From Rhodocollybia butyracea (Eukaryota; Basidiomycota; Agaricomycetes; Agaricales; Omphalotaceae), in assembly GCA_015501585.1 (NCBI GenBank), contig JADNRY010000104.1, positions 124,001-188,000 on the forward strand: DNA of 64,000 nucleotides, in the 5' to 3' direction. Shown here piece by piece: positions 11,728 through 23,027 of the stretch. The position numbers were made by a program, and so were the translations under genes. The notes under the pieces were generated by a model that saw only the letters and a program-made list of their open reading frames with translations, ran no database searches and was not told the DNA's origin. Positions within the stretch are counted from its first letter, which is position 1. Each line of letters begins with the position of its first letter.

Positions 11728-12832
11728 CTACTGCTCTACATTGACATCATTGTTGTTCAAGACACAGCTTAAGGCGCTGAGGGAGAAGACTAAATGCGCT
11801 AATTAAATCCACGAGGTATAAAAATAGGAATAAGCAACATACGTTGTCCCTCTGGACAGAGTTGATAGAGGTGCTCGAGTCGCCAGAGCTTCCCTCAGAG
11901 CCCCAGCTCTTCTCTCCACGGCTAAGGACTTTGGGGTGGGCGATGACAGGGCCTCTCTTTTCAGTAGGGAGGACATCGACTTCGTTGTTGTTCAGGACAC
12001 AGTTCAAGGCGCTGACGGACCAGACTAAACGCGCCGATTAGATCTATACTCGAAAATGCAGGATAGAAATGAACATACATTGTCCTACTGGGCAGTTGAC
12101 AGAGTCGATAGAGGTGCTCGATTCGCCAGAGCTTTCCTTAGATTCCCAACTCTTCTCTCCACGCCCGACATTGACTTCGTTGTTATTCAAAACACAGTTT
12201 AAGGCGCTGACGGACCAGACTAAAAGTGCCAATTAGATCCTTAAGTTGGAAAAAAACCGGGGACAGATAAACACACATTGTCCTTCGGGGCAGTTGACAG
12301 AGTTGATAAATGTAGATGGGCCACCGCCAGAAGATTTAGCAGAACCCTTGCTCTTCTTTCCACCGTGAAGAACATTGACAGCGTTGTTGTTCAAATCGCA
12401 AGTTCCAAGGCTGGCGAAAATACTAGATGCAACTCGAAAATGAGAATCGATCCATTCGCAGATCAGGGACAAAGCATACCTTGTCCTTTTGGGCAGTTGC
12501 CAGAGTTGATAGAGGTGCTCGGCTTGCCAGAGCTTCCCTTAGAGCCCCAGCTCTTCTCTCCGCGGTGGTGGACATTGACTTCGTTGTTGTTGAAGACACA
12601 GTCCAAGACGCTGAGGGACCAGACTAAACGCGCCGACTAGATCCATGAAGTCGCAAGTACAGAGGTAGAAAGGAACATACATCGTCCTATGGGGCAGTCT
12701 ACAGAGTTAACAGTGGATGCGGTATCGCCGGAGCCCCAGCGGTGGGACATTTCAGGTACACTAGGGACAGGACTAGCGGAAGTCATAGCGACCACAACGG
12801 CGAGAGCAACAAGAGGTAAGTTTAGATGGCAT
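11728..12832 (-). pseudogene. Exon-repeat small secreted protein gene, left (minus) copy
   Basis: First exon 12832-12681 (ATG, then a would-be signal peptide), followed by five repeat exons: 12623-12480, 12422-12277, 12219-12079, 12024-11843 and 11789-11728. Each repeat exon encodes a 40-60 residue module: W-S-V-S-A-L-x-C-V-L-N-N-N-E-V at the start, a GEKSWGSEGSSGDSST middle and SINSVNCPEGQ at the end, with splice phase 1. Each module thus carries two cysteines, one near each end. Compared with the mirror copy at 14800-15740 the signal-peptide exon has lost two bases near 12813, which shifts the frame. The fourth repeat exon has lost about eight bases near its end. I do not recognise the family. 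A TATA-like TATAGAAG sits upstream near 12942. Confidence 0.6.
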
Positions 12833-13190
12833 GGCGTCAGAGTAAAAGGTAGTAAGATTGTAGGTGGCTACTGAGTTTCTGTAATGGGGTTGTATTCGAT
12901 GAAATTCGCATGAAGATAAAGGGCTATTTGGTCGAGCTTCTATACCTTTCTAGGAGACACTCGAAAAAATGGAAAACTGGCCCAGTCCACTGGCTGGTGC
13001 GGTATGGAGCTGAGATCATCCCTAATCGATCTTAAGTGGAGACGGAGACCCGCAGAGACCCGCAGAGAGAGGGGTGTATCTTGTTCAGTTGAAGGGAGGA
13101 ATGACGAACGCTGAGCGAACTCCTACGACTCCCCAGACAATTTGCACCTTGGCAGCCTACGACGAGCTTTGAGATCGAAACTTGGTCGAT
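11728..13190. repeat. Inverted duplication, left arm (partner about 14470-15740)
   Basis: The left exon-repeat gene and about 350 bases of its upstream sequence are repeated in reverse orientation at 14470-15740. Shared upstream stretches include AACGCTGAGCGAACT with TTGTTCAGTTGAA (12.9-13.2 kb) and their reverse complements near 14530-14570. Between the arms lies the ubiquitin-L40 gene. Confidence 0.7.
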
Positions 13191-13374
13191 CGTCGTTACT
13201 TGAAGAAATCTAAAATCGGTGCAGAAAAGGACTTGGGGCACTGTACAAGAGGGACGAGCCAAATTTGATTTTTATTTCTTAAAGTGGAGCACACCAAGAG
13301 GTTCAATCATAGAACGATGAATCATGATAGCGCATAGCATAGCATAGAAGACACCATAATACGCAACGAGTAGA

Positions 13375-13923
<549 letters not shown>

Positions 13924-14469
13924 CTAGAAGAAAATTGTTATAAAGTAGAAAATTGGCAACGGCGAGCACGTACTTTTGGATTGACTGGATGAAAGAGAGT
14001 TGACAAAAACTGTACATGTATAGGCTCACGTGACGTCTAAGCGCGCACCAGCGCCTATCCGATAATGATTTTACATAAACTTCAAGCTCATCTCTTGTAT
14101 TGCACCTAAGACCCTACAGAATTTCAAGTGTACGAAGTTAACCAACACATGACTGAGTCTGTTTTGCGCAATATCAAAGCTTCAAGTTTCCAGTCGCGAA
14201 CGTTCTCCAGTGGGAGGTCGAAACTTACCAATGATTACGGCCTCCTTTCTTGTCTCTATGTGGTACAACTTGAACATATTCATCGAGCTCCATACCTCCT
14301 TTGTGAACTAAAGTCCGATCTCATACAATTACTCGCTGTCTCCAGGTTGCAAGTTGTACAAGAAATCGCGAACTCAACACTTAGCCGCCCGGTGATTGAA
14401 CAGAAGCACCCCTCTGAGTCTCCACTAGGGCCATAAAATCCATTGGGGGCAGTCTTGGCTGCTTACTTA
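13924..14469. other. Upstream region of ubiquitin-L40 and spacer
   Basis: Contains the presumed promoter of the ubiquitin-L40 gene. A 102-codon plus frame at 14128-14436 has no recognisable features and is not called. Confidence 0.4.
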
Positions 14470-14689
14470 GCTACAGTGTAAGTATAATCTGCCAAGCCGC
14501 AGATTGTCTAAGGAGCCGTAGAAGTTCGCTCAGCGTTCGTCATTCCTCCTTTCAACTGAACAAGATGCACCCTCTGCGGGTCTCCAGAGTTTCCATCTCC
14601 ACTTAAGATCGTTAGGATGATCACAGCTCCATACCGCATCAGTTAGTGTACTTTGCCAGTTTTTTATTTTCGACTGTCTCCTAGAATGG

Positions 14690-14697
14690 TATAAAAG
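14690..14697 (+). promoter_or_regulatory. TATA box of the right exon-repeat gene
   Basis: TATAAAAG lies about 105 bases upstream of the ATG at 14800. The left copy has the corresponding TATAGAAG near 12942, so the promoter is inside the inverted repeat. Confidence 0.5.
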
Positions 14698-14799
14698 CTC
14701 GACGAACTATGCCCTTAATTTTCATTCGCCCATCGAATACAACCCCGTCACACAAACTCGGTAGTCACCTACAACCTTACTTCCCCTTACTCTGACGCC

Positions 14800-15740
14800 A
14801 TGCCATCTAAACTTACCTCTTCTGTTGCTCTCGCCGTTGTGGTCGCTATGACTTCCGCTAGTCCTGTCCCTGGTGCAGCTGAAATGTCCCACTACTGGGG
14901 CTCCAGCAATACCGCATCCACCATGAACTGTGTAGACTGCCCAAAGGACAATGTATGTTCATTTTTATTCCCCCTTTTTGCAACTTAAGGATCTAATCGG
15001 CAGTTGTAGTCTGGTCCGTCAGCGCCTTGGACTGTGTCTTGAACAACAACGAAGTTCTCGGGCGTGGAGAGAAGAGCTGGGACTCTAAGGAAAGCTCTGG
15101 TGATTCGAGTGCCGCTATCAACTCTGTCAACTGCCCAGAAGGACAATGCATGTTCATTTTTATCCTGCACTTCGAATGATAGATCTAATCGGCGCGTTTA
15201 GTCTACTCCATCAGCGCCTTGAACTGTGTCCTGAACAACAACGAAGTCAATATCCTCCCTTCTGAAAAGAAGGGACCTATGACCGTCCACCCGGAAGTCC
15301 TTAGCCGTGGAGAGAAGAGCTGGGCCTCTGAGGGTAGCTCTGGTGACTCGAGCACACTCTGTCAACTCCCCAGAAGGACAAGGTGTGCTTTGTCCTTAAT
15401 TTGCGATTGGACTGATTCTTATTCGCGAATTGTATCTAGTATTTTCTGCCAGCCTCGGAACTTGCGATTTGAACAACAACGAGGTCAATGTCCTCCATAG
15501 TGAAAAGAAGGGTTCTATCACCAGCAGTCCTATCCTTAGCCGCGGGGTGAAGAGCTGGGGATCTGAAGGAACCTCTGGCGATACAAGCACTTCTATCAAC
15601 TCTGTCAACTGTCCAGAAGGACAAGGTATGTTATTTATCCCTGCACTTGCGACTTATGGGTCTAATCGACGCGTTTAGTATTCTCTTTGAGCCTCCTTCG
15701 CTGCGTCTTGAACAACAACAACGCTGTTAATGCCTTGTGA
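14800..15740 (+). pseudogene. Exon-repeat small secreted protein gene, right (plus) copy
   Basis: Mirror copy of the gene at 11728-12832. First exon 14800-14952 starts MPSKLTSSVALAVVVAMTSA, a convincing signal peptide. Repeat exons follow at 15010-15147, 15203-15382, 15440-15625 and 15679-15740, the last ending in LNNNNAVNAL and a stop. The modules match those of the left copy. Two defects are visible by comparison between units. The end of exon 1 lacks one base relative to the other NCPEGQ-coding ends, which puts exon 2 out of frame and stops the protein after about 60 residues. The 15203-15382 exon lacks eight bases near its end. The exon at 15010 would need a GC donor at 15148. The gene is probably dead, or encodes only the short product. 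Confidence 0.6.
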
Positions 15741-16118
15741 GAGCAGTGTTCTATCGAAAAAAGGAACGAAAGAAGAAGGAAAATGACGAAGTGAAACACT
15801 TGTATTATATTTGTTCAATTTCACGAATTCCCTGCAAACGCTTGACTTTTACCTACCTACATGGTATAATATGCAGTTACTTCTACGTAACATAATCTAA
15901 TCCTATCCTTCTAACGTCATTGTTGCCTCAAAAGGTTCGCTTTTCCGAGTTAGTGCTCCGCCAAGTCTCCTCTGTTAATTTTTGTTATCGAAAATTTCTT
16001 GTCAGTACTCTACTTTTGCTGATTGCCGGACTTGATAGGTGTGACGCAAGTCTTTCTATTACCCAACTTGTAGGTTTCAACCATGAAATAATGAGCATAT
16101 AACTCACAGTGGATCAGG
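15741..16118. other. Intergenic between convergent genes
   Basis: 3' flanks of the right exon-repeat gene and of the GDPD gene. AT-rich; no gene recognised. Confidence 0.5.
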
Positions 16119-17688
16119 TCATTGGTTTACAATCGAAGTTGCCTTCTTTAAGTGGCGTTTTAGGCATTCCAAAACCCTTTTTTTGGGATATTTCGGCGCT
16201 ACAGGGCGATTTCGTTGCTGAACTAGCCGGCGCATCATGTTTGGATAATCTGTGATGATACCATCGACGTTCCAGTCCAAGAGCTGCTCTGCGACGCTTA
16301 ATCGGTTGACCTGTACTACGATTAAGAATGTCCAAGAAAATAATAAACGAACGAACCGTCCAAGGCTTAACAAGCATACCCAATTTATGCGCATGGTCAA
16401 CCATACTTCGAGTTGTGAAAGGCTTGTACTCCGGAAGAGTCGGATCGACCACTAACGAGGCTACATCGGCAGGAGAGAGGATGTCAGCGCCTATGGCATG
16501 TGCTGCACTGGCAACCAGGGCTCCCAGATCACCCTCGAAGGCGTCAAGACGCTGTCCAGCCAACCATGGTGAGGTCTCATTATCGTAGGTCGCTGAAGTT
16601 TCTCTACAGTAAATTTTGGTTCACGAGAGCTCGCGACAGAAAGATTAATCTTACAAATCGATCAGAGCGGAGGTCGGAATGGAACGGTCGAGAGTCTACG
16701 TTCACTTAGCTAATGAAAACCTGTGAGATGAAAACTAAACAGACCTTCATAGATACCAGTGTCCTCCAATCAAAGCTCTGGTACTGAACTCGGGGAATTA
16801 GAGCAGAAGATTAACACAGGCTCAGCCTTACAGTTATGGAATGTCGATAAGGGCTATTAACGAAAATTTCATGCTGCTTTGACACAAAATCTTCCGGGCT
16901 CCGCGTTTGATTCGTTTCTATCGGATTGACTTTTGATTCAATATTCCAAAGAATACGATAGTCAGGGTCTGCACACTCGACAAAAGAGAACAGCTCTGTT
17001 AGTGTTGAGATTGTAGTACCAGGGTAAACCGATTGCAGAGCTGTAATGATTTTCAGAACTCGAAATGTCAAAAATGGAAGGCTAGGAAACAGACGAAAGT
17101 TTAACTGCCGTTTTGAACCACAATCAAGCGTTTGGATTTGCGCAAGGGTAAGGTTCGCTACATATTTTCCGACATATGGAAAGTCGGGGTCGTCCACAAA
17201 AGCTGGACCAGTGTCCTGACATTTTTCTGCAACAATGTTTTCATCATGCTGGGAGGAAGTTTAAGAGAGGAGTTTGTGAGTGATGCAGAAAAAGTTTACC
17301 CAAACGATGACTTCACCGTCCTACGTGGAGTCGTTAAAATTCGACTGTAGCAAATAATATTCGAACAGGACACACCTTGGTGACACCATTGTCCAATTCT
17401 AGCGTAGTTGCACCATCGATCAAGGCCCTGAATAAATTCTGGGTCGTCTAAAGTGCCCAGCGTGAAGCAAATTACCATGCGAATGCCGGAATGAGGTTTT
17501 CGACTGTGTTACCCCTTCCTCCCCGATGGGCCTAGTTAAGTTTGAGCTTGATGAAAAAAACGAAAACTTGATTATGTGCTTGCCTGAACATCAAAATACT
17601 TGGAAAGCACTCGTTGTAGCGGATACTGGCTTGGGGTACACAGCACGCCCGGGAACACGAACAACCTCAAAAAGAGAGCAGAAATCAT
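16119..17688 (-). CDS. Secreted glycerophosphodiester phosphodiesterase (GDPD)
   Basis: Hydrolyses glycerophosphodiesters to glycerol 3-phosphate and an alcohol. Ten exons: 17688-17584, 17531-17476, 17427-17376, 17320-17300, 17248-17095, 17040-16832, 16783-16745, 16695-16655, 16603-16357, 16310-16119; 1,116 bases, 371 residues, frame consistent throughout. A hydrophobic N-terminus (MISALFLRLFVFPGVLCTP) looks like a signal peptide. The catalytic core is present: AHRGGRGNTVENLIPAFAWA (HR and EN), then LELDNGV (E-x-D), VWHDENI (HD), and the C-terminal DWNVDGIITDYP. The segments LTLAQIQTLDCGS, STLTELFSFVECADP, ILWNIESK and SITYQSFDWRTL match the fungal GDPD family. The first intron (17583-17532) uses a GC donor (GCAAGC) instead of GT, required to join VQ to AHRGG in frame. 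Confidence 0.9.
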
Positions 17689-17905
17689 ATGAGGTCGACG
17701 TTGCTATGTGGAGAGTCAGTGGAGAGCCCAGAGGACAAGCATTTATAACGCCGATCTTTCCATCCCGTTCGGCGTAACAAAACGAACGTTCATGTTCTTG
17801 TCACTATGCCGGTGTTTCGAGCGGAAAGACGAACGTGCCACATCTTCGGTGGCCCTACAAGTACTTACTTCTATTTTTGAGAGCGTCAAACTGATCCGTG
17901 TTACT

Positions 17906-18332
17906 TCAACTTTTACTCAAATTTGTAGATGTAGGTTTGTCTGTACTATCTTTTTCCAAAGGCGTCGGAGACTTTGTTACATTCCCCAGCCCAAGGTTCT
18001 CCCAGTTTTCTCGCTGCATCAGCCCTCTGAAAAACATAGACATGAGCCAGATTTCCAATATAACATAGATACAACGCACTTTTGCATCCGGCATTGAAGA
18101 TAATCTTTAGAGATATCACGACAAGCCGTAGAAGTACTTGAATTATTCTTCAGACAATTCATGTAAAGCGTCATTTGTTCTTTGCATTCAGCTGGAACGA
18201 CAAAGAACAAGTCAAATCTAGTTCGAGCAGCATATCTGCAAACCGACCATAGTGGTCTAACGGAAAAGAGCCTCTGTCTGGAGGAGAAACTTTGAATCCT
18301 GAATTGATCGAAGGCGGTCGTCCGAAAGACAT
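17906..18332 (-). CDS. cox19: COX19-like twin CX9C protein
   Basis: Small copper-handling protein of the mitochondrial intermembrane space, needed to assemble cytochrome c oxidase. Exons 18332-18248, 18191-18080 and 18026-17906 give 318 bases, 105 residues. The conserved N-terminal SPPDRGSFPLDH is followed by the CHCH domain with two CX9C motifs, CKEQMTLYMNC and CRDISKDYLQC, then the typical MQRENWENLGLG. Import would use the Mia40 disulfide relay. The C-terminal tail is Ser/Thr/Lys rich and longer than in yeast. An ATG further upstream in frame exists at 18377, but MSFGRPPS at 18332 matches the start of family members. Confidence 0.92.
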
Positions 18333-18386
18333 CAATTGTAATAAGCGCCCATCTGGCGCAGTTCCCACGCGCCACACAGACGCGAC

Positions 18387-19621
18387 CTACGCTAAGTACG
18401 ATAAGTAGTGATATCTGTTCGTTGAAAATATACAGTACTGCGATGAGTGTATACTATTTTTGCCTTTCTTTTCCTTTGGATTTCCGGATTCCCCTTGAAC
18501 CTCCTTCATCTTCCGAGTCCTCGTCCTCGTCCTCCTCTGGTGCCTTGCCTTAAGTCTGCTACTAGAGGAGAGAGTAGGATACGATGATGTAGATACCCCA
18601 GGACCCCAAAACGTGGAGTCGCTATCCGGAGGTTTGGGCAGCGTTTGTGATAGAGCCTGAGGCTGTGAATCGCCAGCTCCAAATCCTCGAAAATCTTTCT
18701 TCATCATAATGATTTCCTTCAGCCAGCCATTCTCTCGCCGCAAGTCAGACGCCTCCTTTTCAAGTTCGTCGGCACGACCTGTAAGGTCTGACACCGTCCG
18801 CTCGAGGTTCAAATTTCTTTGCTTTTTCTTAATTCGAAATCGGGCTAAAGAGCATAGAGGAAAATATTAATGACGCGTCAAAAATAGGTTCATGTAGTTT
18901 ACCCGATGCTGCTGTGTTTCTGCGACGCTTATCTTCGACAATACCAGGATCACCTAGGTCTGGGTCCGGAGAGTCCTCTCTCACAGGTGATGTGGTGGTA
19001 TCCAGGGGTACACCCAACGGCGTCGCAGAATTGCGAGCCGGAGCGAGGTTTGTGTTGAGTCGAGGTAGGCCATGGTATCCGGTATGAAGTGCAGACATCC
19101 CTGGATCGTTGTAGAGGAAATTGTTATGTTGTTGATTAAATGGAGGAGGCCAGTGAAGATTAAAATTTGGCTGTGGGGGGGAATGCTGCCCATATAGCTG
19201 AGGGTTTATTCCCATCTGAAAAGACCCTGGTGGAGCTTGAACATGTTGAGCTTGTAAAAGCGCCATAAGAACAGCATATGATGGGTCGTGTGGCTGCGGT
19301 TGTGGCAGCCCGGCACCTGCTGCGAATTGAGCCAGGAGAGCCGCGTCCTAAATAGAGTTAGAGCTAAGTACTTCCAAGGCAATTGGAATCACTAACCGTA
19401 GGATTAGACCCTTGCTGATTGACAGACTGTGAACGAGAACGCGCATTTCGTCGCTCAGAGCTATTGGTTTTAGACGCAGAGGAGGAATTATTCGATTTGT
19501 CATCGTCCATACTGTCAAAGGAGAAGCTGAGGTTTTGCCAATGTTCGAGTTCCGTTTGAATGTTAGCACTCAAAAGCAAACTGATATCTCGAGGATTCTC
19601 GAGGTCCTTTATCGAAAGCAT
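18387..19621 (-). CDS. bZIP transcription factor, GCN4/Cys-3-like
   Basis: Exons 19621-19397, 19347-18903 and 18844-18387 give 1,128 bases, 375 residues. The basic region spans the second intron: VEDKRRRNTAAS joined to ARFRIKKKQR, with the N-x7-R signature (NTAASARFR), followed by a heptad zipper from LERTVSDLTGRADELEKEA to LRRENGWLKEII. The N-terminal half is low complexity with Ser/Asn, Pro/Gln and His-rich parts, typical of activation regions. The form of the basic region resembles basidiomycete bZIPs related to Cys-3/GCN4 that control sulfur or amino-acid metabolism; the target pathway cannot be told from sequence. The start is uncertain: an upstream ATG (MLQPIHPQDL, near 19680) could be joined by a small intron. 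Divergent from NPL4. Confidence 0.82.
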
Positions 19622-20349
19622 ATCTGAGCGCGGGACAACAATTGAATGTCATAACCAAATCTTGAGGATGAATTGGTTGCAACATAACAGAAACGCCATC
19701 TATCCTAAAGATTGCGCCAGCCTGTGATTGGATAACGCAAGTATGTCATGTTCTGGGTCGCTCATTAGGAATACCCTTGGAATCTAAAAAACCAGGGCCT
19801 TGAAGAACTTGTGACGAGGGAACCCGGAAAGCTATCGAGCATTATCGAACTTGCTAACGTGAAGAAGCAGCAGGGTCGGAATGGTACCCTGATAATCAGA
19901 TCACTTTTTAAGTGTGATGAATGAATCTTACCAGGCTTGTTGAGTGCTGGTCGTCTACTTATAGATATTGCTGCTGTTTAATAAAAGGCCCCAAAAAGGC
20001 CCTAGTTCGAGTCTAAACATCAATACATTGTATCTATGAAGTGAACTTGAGGATAATCGCACCGGTGACCGCAGCAATTCCTACTAGTACTGAATTCCTA
20101 CTGAAAGCAGGTTGCGAAATACAGTCTTTAGACACAAGATAATTCAACAACGTTAACTGTGAATCGGGTATTCTCAAGAGAGATATCCAGACAATCCTGG
20201 ATAAACAATAGCAATGATTCCGCGGTTTCTGAACGAGAGAAATTGATCCGATAAGATAAGATAACTCTCCATTATTACATAATACATGTATAATACGCGC
20301 GTCGCGTCTCCTTTGTCCTGTACTTCCATTACCAGTGCTTACTGTGAGA
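19622..20349. promoter_or_regulatory. Shared bidirectional promoter region, bZIP and NPL4
   Basis: Divergent intergenic stretch of about 730 bases between the bZIP start and the NPL4 start. No further coding sequence recognised. GATAAGATAAGATAA repeats near 20250-20270 could be GATA-type binding sites. Confidence 0.4.
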
Positions 20350-22663
20350 ATGGTGAACCCATTTTCGCTTTCTTCTGTTTGGAAGTACTAATGATTAATT
20401 TACAAAGCTTATCCGAGTCAGATCCAAAGACGGTAATTTCAGACATGAACTCGAGCCTGGGGCTGACGCTATGGTCTTGTTCCGAAAGGTAACCTTTGAC
20501 AATTCATGTAGTTTCCAACTTTTCATAATGGTTTTCAGATTCTCGAAACTTCTGTAAATCCCGATGAAAGTACTATAACGATCTCTAATCAACCACGAGG
20601 AGGTGAAACCAAATTATTGAGCTTAAAAGGCCGGACATTGCAAAGCTTGGGTCTACAGTGTGTTACGAATATTTCGGGAAAGAATTCAATCTAAGGACTT
20701 TTCGTAGTCACGGAGATCTGGTTTTTGTTCATTATAAAGAGAAAGCCTCGGATTCTTCTTCGGTACCAGAGTCATCATCTAGTCAAGTTGCGCCTTCTAC
20801 GTCCAAGGATGTGGCTCAGCGACCATGGGAACTAGTGCAAGAGGACCCTGTGGATGTATATTGGAGATCGAAGGATGGAAAGATTCCTCGCCAGCGCGAC
20901 GCACAATTCTGTAAGCATGGTCCAAAAGGAATGTGTGATTATTGTATGCCTCTAGAGCCCTACGACGCTGCTTATCACAAAGAACACGGTGTTAAACATC
21001 TCTCCTACCATGCTTATCTGCAAAAGATCACTCCGAAATCTAGCGCTGCCCAGTTCATTCCACCTCTTAATCCTCTCGACTATCGGGTCAAAGTCCCTTG
21101 TCCTACGGGAAATCATCCATCCTGGCCATCTGGAATCTGTACCAGCTGTCAGCCTTCCGCCATAACTCTTCAGTCTCAACCTTTCAGAATGGTCGATCAT
21201 CTTGAAATTGCATCTACGGACGTCATCGACCGTTTCCTACAAGCGTGGCGACGGACTGGGATGCAGCGATTCGGATGGTTGATAGGCCGGTATGAACCGT
21301 ATGACAAGGTTCCAATGGGTGTAAAAGCCGTAGTCGAGGCGATTCATGAACCTCCTCAGCAAGGCGAACTAGATGGTCTTTCTCTCGGACTTCCTTGGGA
21401 GGATGAACCACGGATACGGAATCTAGCATCCAAAGGTTCAACGCCACTCACAATTGTTGGGTATATTTTCACAGATCTGGATCCTACGGAGGAAGACCGA
21501 ACAAAAAATGTCTATAAACGTCATCCTCATTCTTTCTTAATGTCCTCGTTAGAGGCTATCTTTGCGGCGACCATGCAATGTACCAATCCTATGCCTTCAA
21601 AGTCGTCATCTACTGGGAAATTCTCGTCGCGTTTAGTGACGGCGATTTTGACAGGAACGGAAGACGGCAATATTGACGTTTCGGCTTATCAAGTCTCAGA
21701 ACAAGCTACGGCCATGGTCGCAGCGGATATGATTGAGGCTAGTGTTGATCCAGGAATCGTTCGCGTAAAGGAAGAAGACCGTAGTGAAGACTCTGCCAGA
21801 TACGTTCCCGACGTCTTCTTTTCGTACAAAAACGAGTATGGCTTGGAGGTGAAGAAGAGTGCCAAACCAGCATTTCCGGTCGAGTATCTGATGGTAAATG
21901 TAAGGCTTCCAGCTGCTGCCTCTTCGATTTCCTTTTGATGACGTGTTATTGGACAGGTCACCCATGGATTCCCTCAGAATCCTGTTCCAATGTTCCAATC
22001 TACGCAGTCTCAAATTGAGAATCGACCTGGGCTAGAGGACCAGACAGTAGAGCGTGTCCTTTCTCAATTAGCCACTTTGGGCGCACCAGATGTCGTTGAA
22101 AGCCGGCACAGAAAGCCAGGAGAGGCTCAAAAAGTCTTCGAATTGGCGAAATGGTTGAGTGATTGGCATCTCATTGCTTTCCTTGACACTACTCAACTCA
22201 TTCCTCCCGTGAGTTGTGCCCCAACTTTACGACTTACTTCTTGACTTACTTTTGGTAGGACGACATGAAAGTGCTTATGCAAGTCGCAACATCTCCCACT
22301 TTAATGAGTGACCCCAGTCAGCTGGATCCTTTAATCGCGACGGACGGATGGCAGACCATCATGACATTTACAAGGGAGAACGCTCGTAAGTACTTCTTTA
22401 TTATCTTTCATTTCCGATTTCCGACAACATCAAATCCTATAGCTCAACAAGGCCCGAATCTCGGAGGATCGGCAATGGACGAAGACCTTTGGGAACAAAT
22501 ACCAGCATCGGAACAAGGGTTCGATATCGGAGGAGGCTCTGGAGCGAACTCAGGCGTGGCTTCTGGAGCAGGGACCCCTGGTACCAAAACATGTCCTCAT
22601 TGTACGTTTGAGAACGACTCTGGGAGGACGGATTGCGAGGTTTGTGGATTACCGCTGGCGTAA
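20350..22663 (+). CDS. npl4: NPL4, cofactor of the Cdc48/p97 segregase
   Basis: With UFD1 it recruits ubiquitylated substrates to the Cdc48 ATPase for ER-associated and chromatin-associated degradation. Exons: 20350-20352 (the ATG alone), 20408-20488, 20539-20657, 20708-21893, 21957-22208, 22259-22385, 22443-22663; 1,989 bases, 662 residues. The N-terminal ubiquitin-like domain is LIRVRSKDGNFRHELE with SLKGRTLQSLGLHHGDLVFV. Two zinc knuckles follow (CKHGPKGMCDYC and CPTGNHPSWPSGICTSC). The MPN-like core runs from FRMVDHLEIASTDVIDRFL through GWLIGRYEPYDKVPMGVKAVVEAI and TPLTIVGYIFTDL to FPVEYLMVTHGFP. The C-terminus is an NZF ubiquitin-binding finger, CPHCTFENDSGRTDCEVC. The first exon is set by a TACTAAT branch site near 20390 and an AAAG acceptor at 20407. 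Confidence 0.93.
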
Positions 22664-23027
22664 TGTCCGCCTAGCAAGTCCACGTGAACACTAGAAGAGA
22701 CGTTTTTGTCATGAATGATGTACTTGTTATCATTGAATAGAAACTGCTGCTTCTGCGCGCTGCATAGCATTCAGCGAGCCTCGTTGTTTCAACGCAGCAC
22801 CTTACAACCTTGTCCCTTTTAGGCGCAGTGACCTTGTATTTTAAACTGATTAGCAAACTAGCAGCCACCCACATCACCAAACCCAAACAAATGTCGAGAT
22901 GCTAAGCAGAAGTCCTTCTATTCTCTCATGTCTACCACCACATGTTAAAAGCATGTTCGCATCTCAATTAACTATTTGGATGGTGTCCCTTGCTCGATTC
23001 CCCGCTTAAGCTTTATACCCCTTCTGC
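22664..23027. other. Intergenic, nothing recognised
   Basis: 3' flank of NPL4 and upstream region of the DUF6699 gene. Confidence 0.5.

Larger units (their letters stand above)
14470..15740. repeat. Inverted duplication, right arm (partner 11728-13190)
   Basis: Right arm of the mirrored block; it has four repeat exons against five in the left arm, so unit number changed after duplication. Confidence 0.7.

Noticed and set aside
11728..12832. Tandem repeats resembling a CRISPR array
   Set aside because: Units are 140-180 bases with splice sites and coding similarity, in a fungal genome; they are duplicated exons.
14128..14436. 102-codon plus frame in the spacer right of ubiquitin-L40
   Set aside because: No domain, no signal peptide, not shared with the mirrored arm; probably chance.
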